Of a stretch of DNA of 64,000 bases, positions 29,601-44,200 are shown one piece after another (the first letter of the stretch is position 1; the number at the start of each line of letters is the position of its first letter). Below the pieces are notes generated by a model that saw only the letters and a program-made list of their open reading frames with translations, ran no database searches and had not been told where the DNA came from. Both the position numbers and the translations under genes were made by a program. Origin of the DNA: Henricia sp. BOLD:AAB3569 (lineage: Eukaryota; Echinodermata; Asteroidea; Spinulosida; Echinasteridae); the NCBI GenBank assembly GCA_037783545.1, contig JBBELK010000550.1:496001-560000 (forward strand), given 5' to 3'.

Positions 29601-32245
29601 TCCTGCATGTGTTTATATTCAAGTTAGTTTTGCTTTTTTGTCCATGTATCAGATTATTTGTGGTATTTTTTTTGCATGTAATTTCATTGATTTAGAACTG
29701 TTTTCTTCATTTATTTTTTTATTACCAATCATTGAACACAAAAGCCATACATTTTCAAGAAATAGTTGAAAATGCATGTAAACAATTGTATAGTGTAGTT
29801 TTTGTCAATTTTATTGATTGTCCATCTCTTTAGTCTCACGCATAAAAACAACCTCTGCATAAAACATCAGTAGCAGGTAATCAAACAGGTTCATTTTAAA
29901 TTTTCGTTTGATTGAGGTTCTCTTTAGTTTTCATTTGGTCTCTTGATTTCCGTCCCTCAGGTGAGGGACGGAATTGGATCATGGTCTCCATGCTTTTATT
30001 ACCGCTTATTGGATAAATTTCCTGGCATTTTCCTTCCTCAAGAAGGAAAATTGCAAGGGAAAATTCTCCCCGCCATTCACCGGAAAATAACGGATAAGAC
30101 CCGTTTCTACTGAGCAAATTTTCCATCTTTTCCAGCATTATCCGGTAAATAGGTCTCAATAGAAACTCGCTTTTAGTCCAATGCGGATAAGACTTGATGA
30201 CATCAAGAATGTCTAGCCCAATGGAATGGTTACACTTACAGTCTTGACGCAGATTCCGTAGAGCTCTCATCCCCTTCAATCCTGTAGACGATGCCGTACA
30301 TTACGTACTCAAAGCTGTCGGCTCTTGTAGGGGTGCCGTCATCGAGGGGTGTGTATTCACCATCGTCAGGGTAACCGTCTTCTCGCAAAGTTGTTGCCAG
30401 GACCAGGCGGAATTTGTCACCTTTAGTGAACAAAATTTACGATATTCAACCTACTTAAAGGAGCGTGTCCAGATCATATTTTTGACCCTCCATTTTACCC
30501 TTGGGTGTTGAGATACCATGCACTGCACTGTACTGTGGACAATGGCAAGTGCGCCCTCTACAGGTCCATGATACATGTAGCACCACACTGCCGAGCATGC
30601 GTTGCGTACGTGTATCGCATGTCGTTCGCTAGCCCGCAAAACACGGACGTACATGTATGATGGAAATAATGTACAAACCCAAAATGAAGACACAAAACAC
30701 TTGGTACATGTATGTTCTTTACAAAATGGACATTGTAATGTTTTAATCTTGTACATGAAATGGACTTTCGAGTAACGACAAAAATCTTGCCAAAATGATG
30801 ATTTGTAGTTGGGAAAAAAGGCTTACAAAATGGGCTAAATATCGAGTCCACACTATACACATGGACTTAGCGAGTTACGGTGGGCACTTTTCGTGCATTG
30901 ACATTTTTACCCATTCCCTTGAGTTTCGACTCAACGAGATTTTACTGTACATGATTGTTGGGTTAGAATGTAATTCATCTTGCCATGGATAGTATTTTGG
31001 GGAGGTATTTATATAATATTGGATGGCTTTGAGGGTGATATGAGAATATACTGCACGAGTCATGAAAAGACATCCAATATTATTATTGTTATATAAAATG
31101 AAGCTTTGTTTTAAAAGATTTCCGCGAGATTTTTGTCCGTTTGGTGTTGAAAACTTCAGTTTACAAATGCATGCGCTTTTGTTACTGTTGTACAGTATTT
31201 TTTGTTACTGTTCTCTGGCGTGCGCTGCACAAGCACGCAATCCATTCCCTCGATCTATGACTCGCGCGTACATGCACGCACATCAAATTTAGGCTCTGTG
31301 CTGCACAGTAACAGAAACGCACGGTGTCCGCAAAAGCTTCATTTTATATCATAATTTATATGATTGTTAGGTTAGAATGTAATTAATTTTCTGGAAAAAA
31401 ATATAAACCAGCTCCTTCAAAAAAGAAAAGAAAACTGTTTTGTTTTTCGACTAAAGTCACAGTCTTTGGTTTTATAGATAATTTTAGAACTATTTCAAAA
31501 AAGTTTTCACATGATCAACCGAAACATTGTACATGTTCATGACTTTTTCTTTCAAGGAACTTGCGTTTTCACTTGAAAGCAAAACTTTGCAAAGCTACCG
31601 TGTAAACCAAAACTGCACTAAGAAAATGAAACTCAATGCATCCATGAAAACATGAAAGTGAAAACCGTTTTCTATTTTTGTTCCCTAGAAAAATGCACAG
31701 AAAGTGAAATACTGAGAAAAGGATGCATACATGTACACCCAACAGTATAATGATTACATTTTATACAGTGCACAATCTGAATATATAGTCCGTTTTCAAT
31801 ACTGGAGCAGTGTTCTCCACTGCCGGTTTTGTCCGGGGGCGCCGCCCGGACAAAATCCTCAGAGGTACCGTTAGCGCCCGGACAAAAATGTGCCGCCCGA
31901 ACAAAAATCTTGGCCGCCCGGACAAAAAAAAAAGAACTTCTCCCCTAAAACACTCTGAAAGTACAGCCGAGTCATTCCAAAATGCGGTGTATATTCACCT
32001 AACGTGATTCGGTAGTCACTGGTGTCATTATCGGTCATTTACCACGCAAATCTATCGGATCGGCGACCCAAATTCGCATCGATAACGGCCATGACAGTAT
32101 GCATATGTTGAACAGCGCCCTCAAGAGCCGTTTTTGTTTGACTATTGAGGGCGCTGCATGCCAACCACTGTGTCGCGACGTACGACCGGCCGGGTGCGTT
32201 CGGGTAAGTACGTGTTGTAGTGGTGCTGCTGCTGCCGTCGCGTCG

Positions 32246-32276
<31 letters not shown>

Positions 32277-35200
32277 CTGAGCGACATCGGCGCGCGCGCC
32301 CGGACAAAATTTGGACCAGTGGAGATCACTGTGGAGAGACTTTTTCACTAGGATCATAACTCTGTGCCAAGCCAGTTATCTTCTCTTCAAGTACAGAAAA
32401 TGTCACTTCTTTCTGAAATGAAAACAAATTTCAGTTTGCCCCTTTGTCTGCAACACTTTGGATCTTCTGATTCGTATATAAAAATGGTTGATAATTTTCA
32501 CTTCACTAAACCTTTAAACGTAGATCTACATATGTACATGTAGGTACAAGAGCGAAGAGAAACAGTTTCCTTTGTTAAACACGAACCTTTTCAGCACAGA
32601 ACAAACTGCCAATAAAATAAAGCGAAACAAGGAAGTTCACTACCATAAATGTTGTTCCTCGTCCCTGGGAAAAAAGCATGGAGGAAGGAAAACCGCAGTG
32701 CATGCAAGAGGGCAAAGGCTGATAAGGGAAACTGAATAGCCTAGTTAAACTAAAATTTCACACAGAGGTCTTTGTGTTTAATTGCGCTTATCTAAATACG
32801 AGAGTCAGCTCAAAAGCTTAGAGTTTTTGTGCATTCTGTTTGACTTTTGCCTTAGAAAGTGTTACCGTACATGTTTATGAGTCTTTCCGTAGAAACAGGA
32901 GCCAAATAGGCCTGTGCATTATTCGAAAATGTTGTTTTATTTTCGATCGAATATTCGATATTCGATGTGTGAAATTATCTTGCCCGTTCAGTTTTTCAAA
33001 AATTAATCTCGGCTCAAACTATAGACTTTATGTTGTAACTTACATAATGGTCTCTCGCCCGGAGAGTTTTTGCAACAATTATTGTTGGCTCTATAACCAA
33101 AAACCTTGTATAGTGGCCTCCTAGTTGGATGCAAATGTGACATCAAAGTGGCTGTTTTAGCGACTGAAAAAAGATTTTCACCTCTTCTTAACCGAATGAC
33201 ATGTTTGGTTTAGAGTGGAGAAGCACATACCGAATATTCGATTCGGTAAAATGCTATTCGAATATTCGACGGACGATTGAATATTCGAATATTTGATTCG
33301 TTAGGCACAGCCTTAGAGCCAAAGCGTAGCATTTTGGTGCATTTGTAAAAATGGCTTTTCCAAGTTTTTAGATATCTTTTCTCTAAGCAATTACCTTTGT
33401 CTGGTCTCAAAATAAAAGAAATAAGTTTAAGTTGTTCTTTAGAGATAATTACAGGCCCAAAAATGGTTTCAAGTAGTGTGACAACATGCCTTTCTAAAAA
33501 CCATATGAACAAATTTCCAATATACACTCGTAACCGGGACGGCCTAAAATGTAACACAAGTTTCTGTTCTGGTTACGAGCGTATAGAGGAAATTTGTAAA
33601 TGGGGTTTTTAGAAAGGCAAGTTTTCGCACTATTTGTAACCCTTTTTGGGCCTAAGTTTTCTCTTCAGAACAACAAACTTATTTCTATTATTTTGAGACC
33701 AGACAAAGGTACAGAGGTCTGTGTTGCGAAAATGCCCCTTTATATGGAAAGAACCAATTGTAAAAATGGCTTTCCCAAGTTTTCAAATATCTTTTAAAGA
33801 GCAATTTCTGAATTTACGTACAATATTTAGTTCATGTAATTTACAAACATATTTTTGATAATATTCCAGAAAATTGTTTGATAGATAGGCCTATGTGGAC
33901 AAATGTCAACGAGTCAAATCTGGATGCAGCGAGAAACAACTTGGCTCCACCGGGATTCGAACCACAGACTTTCTGCTTAAAACGTGCAGACAACTGGTGG
34001 TCTTGAATCACGGTATTGCAGTTGTTCCTCACTGATTGGTATTGGCTATCACTTGATCTTAACAAGCCCAGAAGATCACTTTTAGATATGCCCAAACCCC
34101 TGCCCGACTTGCCCCAATTAACGTAAAATTATTTAGCAATGCAAAGGGGGACCAAAGCAATTTTAAACACTTACAAAATTCAAGTCTTTTTGACCAGTTC
34201 CTTTAAATCTCACAAGGCTTGTACGTGTGCGTACACTAATAACCAGTACACATCTAGGACAAAGTTGGCCGTGGTGAACTTTGAACTTTGACATTTAGAC
34301 AAGAGTATACGGTATTTTGGCCCTTATTTTTATAACGTTATGGCTCTAAGTCTAAAAGTTACTTACCAAACTCCACCGGATAGAGTTCTGTGTTCACGTC
34401 CAATAGGAGGTCCATTTTGAAACTTTCGCTCTCGCAGTGGAGGCGAGAAACTGCACAAAATATACAAACAAACAAAAACATATGAATATGCATTTTCTAT
34501 TTTGAATATTAAATGCTGCTTTCAAGACATGCAATTTTTTAAAAATAATTATTTTGATCAGAACAGAAATTTGTTGAATACAGTGAACTTGTGGTTAACA
34601 ATGCACTGATCAACTAGTCACTTTCGAAACACTTTCAGGACTGTTGTGCTTAATTCAGTTATTTATTCCAGGTCCAAGAGGACCTGTTTGAATAAAGTGA
34701 TTCCCACAGCAATAGACGGCCGAAGTGTGATGTGGGTTGCCATGGTACATTTTTAAATGGCTCTAAACATCATGGCCGTCGGAAATAGTACCATTGCAAA
34801 AGCACAGGGACACGGTTCAGTGATTTTTAGTGTAGAGCCATTGCCTAGGCAACTAACAAAAGATGACATATTAACTTCGGCAGTCTATGAAATGTGACAT
34901 TTTCTGTTTAACCATTTTTGTTGGGTTATCAACCTGATTGAGCCTGCATGGGATGAGCTGACCTCTAGAGATGCGTGTCTCCCAAACAGCCCTAGAAGTG
35001 CAAGTTGTCAGGGAGGCACTTCGAGCAGGGTGGCGCAACCCTGCATCAGCAGCTCTTATGGAGGCTGGTGCAGTCAGCCTTGCCACAAGAGGTGTTCCTA
35101 AACTTTACTGACTGATAAAATATGTTGCATCTCTCAGCCTCCTTGATCTTTCGGTCAGAGTATTAAGCTCAGGGCGGCACTGATGCACTCAGCCTTGCCA

Positions 35201-38200
35201 CGAGGTGTTCATTCACGTTACTGACTAATAAAATGTTACATCTCTCAACCTCTTTTGGTTAGAGTATAAGCTCAGGGCAGCATTTCAGGCAGAGTGGCGC
35301 ACCCTGCCTCAGCGCTCTTACAGAGGCTAATGCAATCAACCTTGCCACGAGGTGTTCATTACTGACTGATAAAATGTTCCATCTCTCAGCCTCCTTGATC
35401 TTTCTGTCACAGTTTAATTTTCATTTCTTTTTTTTCTTATCCACAAGTTCACTGTATTCAGTAAACCTCTGTTTTTATCAAAAATTGATGTTTTTATCAA
35501 AAATTGATATTTTAAAGGCAGAGACTCGTCAGCAATGCGCGCGCGCCAAATTCATGCTACGAAATACGCAGCTCCATGCATTTGCTATGGAGCTGCGTAT
35601 TTCGTAGCAGCAATTTGGCGCAAGCGCGTTGCTGACGAGCCTCTCCCTTTAAAAAGAAAAACAAATTTTTTGGAAGAGTATTTAACCTAAAAGTAGCGGG
35701 TCCAGATCACATTTTTGATACCCCCATTTTCCCCATGGGTGTTGAGATTTTGATACCATATTATTGGTCAGAAATTGATTTAGACTTGCGTCGGGGAAAC
35801 TGGATGTGAAATAAGGTTGTTTTGCCCTTATCCGACATAATTATTAACACTGTATACTCCGTGCTTTCCCGAGACACTTATAAAAAAACTTTATAGCGTG
35901 CTCGGGTTGGACTCCAACCCTCAACCTCCTGCAAACAAGTCAAACGTCTTAACCACTGGACTACCAAGCCGGCTTTGTAAACTAATTTATCTGGTTTCAT
36001 TTAAAGTAGTACCGTGACTACACCAACTTTTGGCTTCCACATCCAAATTGAAGATTGCACATTTTCTGTTTTCTGTTTTATTTTGGGCAGGTATTCTACA
36101 TGATTGTTATAGGTTAGAACAAAATCCATTTTCTGAAAAAAAATCTGAACACTCTTTAAACATATATACAATGATTGGTAAACTGTTACAAATAGTTTTA
36201 TCCCTCTGTGTGATTGAAGATATGCATGATTAAAACCAACCTGAGCAAAAACCAGCTCCGTACTTCGTCTAACTTTTGAGAAGACAGTCAAAAAAGGGTT
36301 TGCAGTCATTTCGCCCCAAAACCACTTCGCCCTGAACCATTTCGCCCTGAACCATGGCCTGTGCATGAAGTGGTTTTATGGCGAAGTGGCATTTGGGCGT
36401 GGTAGTGTTTGGACGAAGTGATTTGGGGTGAAAGGGCTCTTGGGCGAAGTGGTTTGGGGGCGAGGTGGTTTGGGGGAGAAATGGTTTTGGGGCAAATTGG
36501 ATACACGTCTCGCAAGACGAAAAATAATTGTTTTGCTCATTTCTCAAAGACTATAACACTTCAGACAAAACCATTTCAGGGGAAGTTTTCTGCCGTCATT
36601 ATATTTTTCTGCCAACACGATATAAATATCGTGTAAGTTATACATGTAGGCCTACTGCCTTTAACTATAACCTGGCACACCTTAAGTTACAGGAAACAGG
36701 TTGAGTTCCCACAATGTCACAGGAACTCTGGACTTCCACAATAAAACAAAAAGTGACCACACTTGGGGGAAATGAGACTCATGTAAATATCCCATCTGCA
36801 TTGCCACCTTGCACAATTTATCCTGGATGTTAAAAAAAAGTTTGAGCCAACTGATGTGTCAAGGCTATCCTCTAATTATCTGAAGAGCTAACCTGTTGAT
36901 GTGGTTATCTTTTGAGCACAGGACTGGTGTATCAGTCCAGGAGTCCCCATGTCAAAAACAAAAGGGTTTTTCACATGAGACATCTCTTAACCCAGATCTA
37001 CCTGGAGTTAATGCTCACTATTGGGAATCTCAAAAATCAGAAATGTTCACAGATTTACACATAAATTGTCACAATGGTGATGGTAGAAAACTTCCCCTGA
37101 AATGGTTTGGTCTGAAGTGCTATGGTCTTTGAAAAATGAGTAAAACAATTATTTTCTGTCTCATGAGACGAGAATTAGATTTTTTAATTCCCTCCGATTG
37201 CACGTGAAAAAAATCGTTTAAGATTTTCACCTTTTTCTTGAACATGAAATGAGCAATGAGGCGGACATTTTCACAGGGGAATGTTACTACATATCTCTTC
37301 ATTCACAGTAAGTACGGATTACTCTAATGGCCAAAAACCAATTTTGTGCGACGGCTTTAACTTTTGAATTTTTCACATACGCATTAAACCCATGCAATTT
37401 TACACTTGGTTTGGGGTTGAACCCCACAATGTTGAACCAGTGGCAAGTACAATATAGTGGCTAGCTAAATATAGATTCCGCAATCAGACCCGGGTCGGAT
37501 TCGCCTTTTTAAAGTCACCTTTTGCGTTTACACTTAGCGCCTACCCTGCTTCAACTTGCCTTTTTGGAAATTGCTGAGGCGAATCGAGTGTAAACAGGCC
37601 TTTATTTATAAGTCAAACAACCCATGCAGGCTTCTTTTATGGCTGGTCTGGCAGGGCACTGCATTGTTATGGATGTGGTTTGTCATTGTGCCATCAATAT
37701 GCAATAAACCACAAATTGGCTTACAGCAATCCTAATGCATTTGCACCTCATTATCACCCCATTTGCACCACATTTTATAATTCAATTGTGTTTCAGCCTA
37801 TGTTTACACTACAAATAAAAAAGCAAATGGGTCATTCCATTTAAAAGGGAAACACAGTGTCCCATTTATGCTATGACACTTCTGGAGTTGATTTTTTAAA
37901 AATACCACAGGTTTCAGAGAACAATTATCCTAAGTATATAAACAATATATGGCCTTGCAAATTGAACAAATTGCACAAAATATGATAAGGACTCAATTAT
38001 AAACTACTGCAAGCTTGACCTTTGAAACTGGTCTGTGACAGGTTTAAATTTTAATTTAAAGTGGTGTCCCAATAGACTACTAAAGTGTGATGTCAGTTGC
38101 CATGGTAATTGGGTCTAAACATTCGCTGGTAATGTGAAACATCCATTGGTATAGCGCAGGGAAACAGTTCACTGGTTTTAGTGTACCGGTAGACCCAAAA

Positions 38201-41200
38201 ACCATGGCAACACACAAAGGGTGACGTTTTCACTTTAGTGGTCTATTGGACTTGTTTTTTGGGAGGTTTTACCGAGATGATGGTAAAATGAAAAATTGCT
38301 AAATGTTACTGCTGTCGGCATTTGGACTTTTTCGACACAGGAAATTTTACCAAGACCGTGGGAGAGCATGTGCAGTGTCCCTTCACAGTTTGACTTTCAC
38401 GGCCCGGACGTATGCTTCCAGAGCACTTTTACCGACACGCTGTGTCCGCACTGGACCTATCGTCTCAGAAAAAGTTCCCTGGTCAATTTTCCTGGGCAGC
38501 AGTTGGCCAGGAAAAGTAACCGCTGGACTCGGGAAAAGTTACTGAGAGGAAAACGTCCTACATGTAGGCTGTCCGCAGTGGACTTATAAAATGGAAAAAG
38601 TACCCATCGTCTCGGTTAGTTTTGCCAAGTCCAATGCGGACAGGCCTTTTGGCAGCCAAGCCAGAAACACCGGGGAGAATCCCCTTTTCTTTATGAACAC
38701 ATGATCCAGGATCTTTTAAACTTGCATTACGCAACGCACTGAATCTACATACTTGTACATGTGCGGCTTCACACTTTAAAAGCACTTTGCCTGCGAGTTA
38801 TATCTATTTATTGATTCCATTTATTTACCCAGGGTGTGCCCAAACTGTTTACAAAAACTGGTTTCCATTGGGGCCCTGCAAACACTTATAAAACAAATAT
38901 ATTAAATTAAACAACTTCACAATCACAAACAAACTCGAATATTAAGGATACAACAACTAAAACATCAACATTTCACAAAACATCAACACTCGCACAATTG
39001 GACAAAACTAATGGTTACACGGAAATCTGAGAGATTCTCTCGTCCATATCAACACCCAGAAACCCTTTTTTATGAAATCTGTTGGCAGATTTGTGTACAA
39101 ATTGGAAAATACTGTATGTACATAGGACATTATTTTCCAACAAGAAGAGAAACCAACCGCGAATGACAAAAGCAACTCGCAAGACCACGTGACTTTTCGG
39201 AACCAGAATCTGGTTCCGAAAAGTCACATGACTTTGAATTTTTGAAAAGTACTCAAAAACGGCCAAATTTGATGGTGTCTTTTCAGGATATATATAATTT
39301 ACCCTGGAAAGCACTTCAGAATAATGTATGGGTCTATTTCGAGACCAAAATAGCCAAACAAAGTCGGTGTTCCCTTTAAGAAAGTGTTATGAGATGCGTA
39401 ATGGTCACCCCTACTGTGCAACAATAATCTAGGTTCAAGAACCTTTCGGTGATTCCACCTAAAGTTTGGGAGTAAATGATCTAAACTTCTAGGCCAAGGT
39501 ATTCCCACATTTTTAAAAGCATTTACAAAGCTCTCTTTAACACGCTCCACTAAACTTTCATTTTTGTATTTTTGAAAGCAGTTAGACATATATTTTTTGA
39601 AGAATAAAAATAGGGCAGTAGGTGGCTTTCAAATGTATGTGCCAAATACCTTCTGTGCAACAGACCATTTCAGAATGTCAAATATTTTGCAACAAAGGCA
39701 CATACAGCAAAACAAATAGTGGGCATGCTGACTTCATAATATGACCTTTTCGTGGAATTTTGTGTTTTTTCCGGCAGGATTGAACGAACAGAAAGACTAT
39801 AATATAAAGCAAGAACTCAATAGAAATTCCTATGAATGGATTGAAAGAATTTTAATAAGATGTGTTTTAATTCAAACAGCAGAAATCCTGAAGATATTCT
39901 CCTAGTTTGATATTTAAAACCACATTTGTAATTTCCCAAAATTTTAATCAATCCTTTGACCAATTTTTTAATACTAAAATAGAAGTTCGAAGTGGTTCTA
40001 ACTGTCCAATGCAATGACTCAATCCCACATTTTAAAAATAAGAAATCAATAATTGAAGATCCACAGTAATGGGGTACATTTGAAAAATAAGTCAATAATT
40101 CCTTTTAGATGTCTTTAGTTTATCTCAAAATTAAAGAAATTTCCTTGTTCTCAGGAGATAACTTTTACCCAAAAAGGTAAGAAATTGCTTCCACAACATA
40201 CATTTTTGAAAAGCTTGTGTACAAGTTTTCCTATTATACGTATGTAACGTGGACAGACCATTTTGTGACTTTTTTTCCGTCTTTGTTACATGCGTAATAG
40301 GAAAATTTGTGCACGGGGTTTTCACAAATGTATGTTGTAGGACTATTTTTCGTACTCCTTGGTGAAATAAGTTATTTCCTTAGTTTAGCTTGATAATTTA
40401 AAGATAAAATTAAGACATTTGAAGTGAACAGGGACCTAAGATCTTGAATGTTACAGAAATGTACCCCATTAATTACTGTGGAAAGACCCATATATAAATG
40501 CATGTGCTCATGCATTTTATTACACGAACAGTCTGGTGTGAATGTAATTATACCGTGCAGGGGTATTAAAAACACCATTTCAGGGCACTTTAAAACTATT
40601 ATTTCCTGGTCTTGGCGGGGTGTTTCAAATATTCGTTCTCAGTTGATCGGGTAATACATGTATGTGGCTTGCATCATGCACTCTGTGGCGCACATCATAT
40701 ACTGTGTGTGCGCGCGATCCTTAAAAATGCATCGCATTGGAACACGCACACGCAATACACAGCGCCCACGCATTCTGGACCGTGTAGATGCAAATCAGAA
40801 ATAAGTAAATCGTTTGCAAACAATCTAAATAATTTCATCTTTACGGATTATTTTCTGGTAAAATTATATCATTTTGAGCGGAAACCTTTCATTGGGTAGT
40901 TGCTATTAATTCAATCTTTACTTTCAGAACTTTTCCCCTGTAAACTCGTCGATTACTTTTTGGGGTCATTGCAAATACACTGGGCCTTTAAGAAACCTAC
41001 AATGTATTTCCTTCCTAAATGTGAATCTTCTCAATGTTCGAGATGACTCACACAACTACTGCAGATGAATCATGTCCTTAATATGTTAAGCATAAAGTTT
41101 GAAGATGCGAGAGGATCAATTTCAAAGAGCTGTTCAGCACAAAATACAAATGAAATTTTAGCCAGGGACCTGGGGCCAATTTCATAGAGGTGTTTAAGCA

Positions 41201-44200
41201 CCAAAAATTGCCCAAGCACAAAAAACTCTTTCTTAGTAGAGAACTTTACCAGTGAAATCCTCATGTGATAGAAATAGTGTATGACCAGTGTTATAGGACT
41301 GTTTCATTACCATGACAATCATGTGAAATTTTTGCTGGTAACCTCATTTTATCAAGCAAGGTTTTTCGTGCTTTTAAGCAATTTTTCATGCTTAAGCAGC
41401 TCTGTGAAATTGGCCCCAGATTGTGCTAAGCAATATTGTCTGCTAACCAGCTCCATTTGAATATTTGATTGATAATGAAATATTTGAATTTAAGGGAATA
41501 AAAGTGTGTTTTGTTGGCCTTGCATACTTTACAAACGTGCACACATTGTTCTGTACTTACGTACACATAGAGCATGACCTTTGACTGCAACTTCTGGCAC
41601 CGTGCAGCATGAAAACGCGGCTCTCCGAATCATTCTTATCAGGGGATTAATCTTGATGCCAAGCTCAGGACCAGTGTAAACACGGTGTAAGTTTTTACCC
41701 AATGTTGTGAGTCAACAACCTAAACCACAGTACCCCACAAATATACAATGTACATACATGTACAAAACAATGCTACAGTACATGTAGTTCTAGAAATAGC
41801 CTAACACTTACATGTGTATGCATTTTTGAGCACAACTTCCGAGGAATTTTTCGTACATTCACTGAACGTACCGTAGTGCATTCTTCATGATATCCATAGT
41901 GAAATGATGATGCATCCTGTGTATATTCAATCTTTCAAGACTGCACAGCTAAACTACTGGCTGCTTTAAACTTAACCCTGGCTCTGCCATCTGAGCAAAA
42001 TTACAAATTAATATTGGATTTCCAACTACCCCATGATGTCATCGATATTGATAGAAATGATGTCATTCTAAAAGGATGATGTCATACAATATGTACCACG
42101 CATACTGTATGCCCACATATCAAGGGTGCCTGTGATGAAGGTCTATTAACCTGCATTGGTACAAATCTATTCATTTGATTCATGGGTCAATATTTTATTG
42201 TGCTGTTTAGCAAAAAAATATGCTGCTGAGCAAATTTGTGTGTTGAGCAAAAATTTGCTGTATACCAGTTTTTGCTTAGAAGTAACCCGTTTTTGCTTAG
42301 CAACATTTTTCTATGCCAAGCAAAGAATACAAGTCTTTCTGGTAACAACAGCGCGTGGAGTCATCTTTGTTGTGTAATATTTCCAAAATGCAGTACGTTA
42401 CAGAAATAAATTTGGTGTCATTGGAAAGCTAAAGAAATAGTCTTTCTTCTTATAAATGCATAAACCTCAAAAAGTCAAATGTGGAGGACATTCCCAGGGG
42501 CGGATCCAGGATTTTAAAAAGGGGGAGCGTGAAATTTTTAAGCATTAAATGCTGATGACAATGAAATAGCGAGCGCATAGCGCGAAGCCCTGACGGCTTC
42601 TAGATGGATTCTAGATGCTCTGTGGTGCGATCTGAGGCAATATTTAACCACTTTAAGCAAGAAAAGTGTTCACAAGTGTTTAAATTTAATTTCTTTTTTG
42701 AAAATTAAGGGGGGTGCGTGCGCCCCGCACGGATCCGCCCCTAATTCCTCATTATGCCGTGGCAGGTCACTGTATGAAAAGGCTCAGAATAAATTCAGCC
42801 TTAACCTCAATATTCTAGGGGCTAAAAAATAAACACAGATTTTTTTGCAGGATTAGCCATGAACTACATGTACGTATATCAGTTATTGCCTTTTTTAATT
42901 TCCTTGAATATATATACAGGTGTTGCAAAAATATGTAGGAAAAAAAAAGATCAGATATAAAATGTGACCACAAAGGACACAATTCTGCATTTGTTGTAAC
43001 ACTGATCACAAAATATATTGGTTCTACACATTCTCCTCAAAGTCAGGATTTGTCAACCACCTCTAGTGGGAAAAAAATAAAGATAAATCGGCCCAACAAC
43101 AAGGTTAAGGGACACAGGGCACTCAGCCAATCAGCACGCTTGCCTGCCCGCATGGCAACAGAGAGCCAGAAAAAACTGGCCAATCAGCACTCTGTTGCTA
43201 TGTGGTAAAGTTTTGCCTCATTTGCATATTCCCTGCCAACTGGCTACATGCATAGCCAATGCAGCTAGCTGCTGAATGTACATACTGTACGTGTACATAT
43301 ACATACATGTAGAATGCATGCAAACTGTGTGTTGTGATATGATGTTGCATTTTGATGACACCAGCAATATTTTCTGCATGGAGCAAAATAATGTTATCAC
43401 CATTTTCACAGGTTTAGTAGTTTCATTGCCATTAAAAACAATTACATACATATGTACATGTAGCAAGTGGGCAATAGATTGTAAGATTGTAATATTATTA
43501 CAGTGTCATCTCCATGTGTGATTGAGGATAGTAGTCAGCTCAGTACCTCATCTACATTGTGAGAAAACAATGAAAAAATGTGTCCATGCTTTCATGACAA
43601 TAGGGAGGTTTCGCAAGGTGACGAATACGGTTACGGTACCCGTTCACGTTGATGCGCTCACTGAACTGGGTTTCGCACTGTGCGATTACGTGCATACATT
43701 TATCTGCTAAATCTGCTCTGCGCTTGGCTTTGTTTTCAACTGATTTTCCTCACTTTCACGTGGGCATGACTTATTAAATTTGATTGGTATTCATGGAAGA
43801 TATATGATCACAAAGAAACAAAATGCATAAAACTTATTAATCCTTCACGAAAAAAGCGAAAAATCTGCACAACTGGAATCTGTTTTTACGCGTATGGAGG
43901 CCGATACCCGTTATTCACGCGTATGAAAACATGTGTACTACAGTTACGCGTCACGAGAAGCGCATAGAGTCATGACGTACCTTTGTATCCGTATCAGTAT
44001 CCGTGACGGTGCGAAACCTCCCTATTATGCGAAGCTGCCATCTTAATTTAGCTGGTTCCCTGGCTATAATGTATGTAAAACAAAGCCACAATACGACGAC
44101 TGTAGTCAGACCTTGGGCTACTGTAGTTTTGGTCAGATGGGGTCGCCTAAGGTTATTATTATTGGAGACACCGGGGAAAGAATGCTTTGGGATCTTTAAA

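Noticed and set aside
32035-32359. Several overlapping frames with poly-Gly or poly-Pro on both strands
   Set aside because: All arise from the C run inside the CAGTGTTCTCCACTG element.
33130-33215. Possible hAT transposase C-terminus ([17 protein letters not shown]) inside the TAGGCCTGTGC element
   Set aside because: Match to the family signature is too weak and short, and upstream sequence gives no supporting frame.
33940-33985. Functional tRNA gene suggested by GGTTCGAATCCCGG (minus)
   Set aside because: Only the T-arm and acceptor end are tRNA-like; no A box or cloverleaf at the right distance, and the segment is a dispersed repeat.
36001-36547. Pro-rich FAPKP / FRPKPLRP repeat peptides, also at 46179-46546, 46851-47200 and 52746-53052
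   Set aside because: They are the CGCCC array of a non-coding TTAA element read in frame; they shift between frames from copy to copy.
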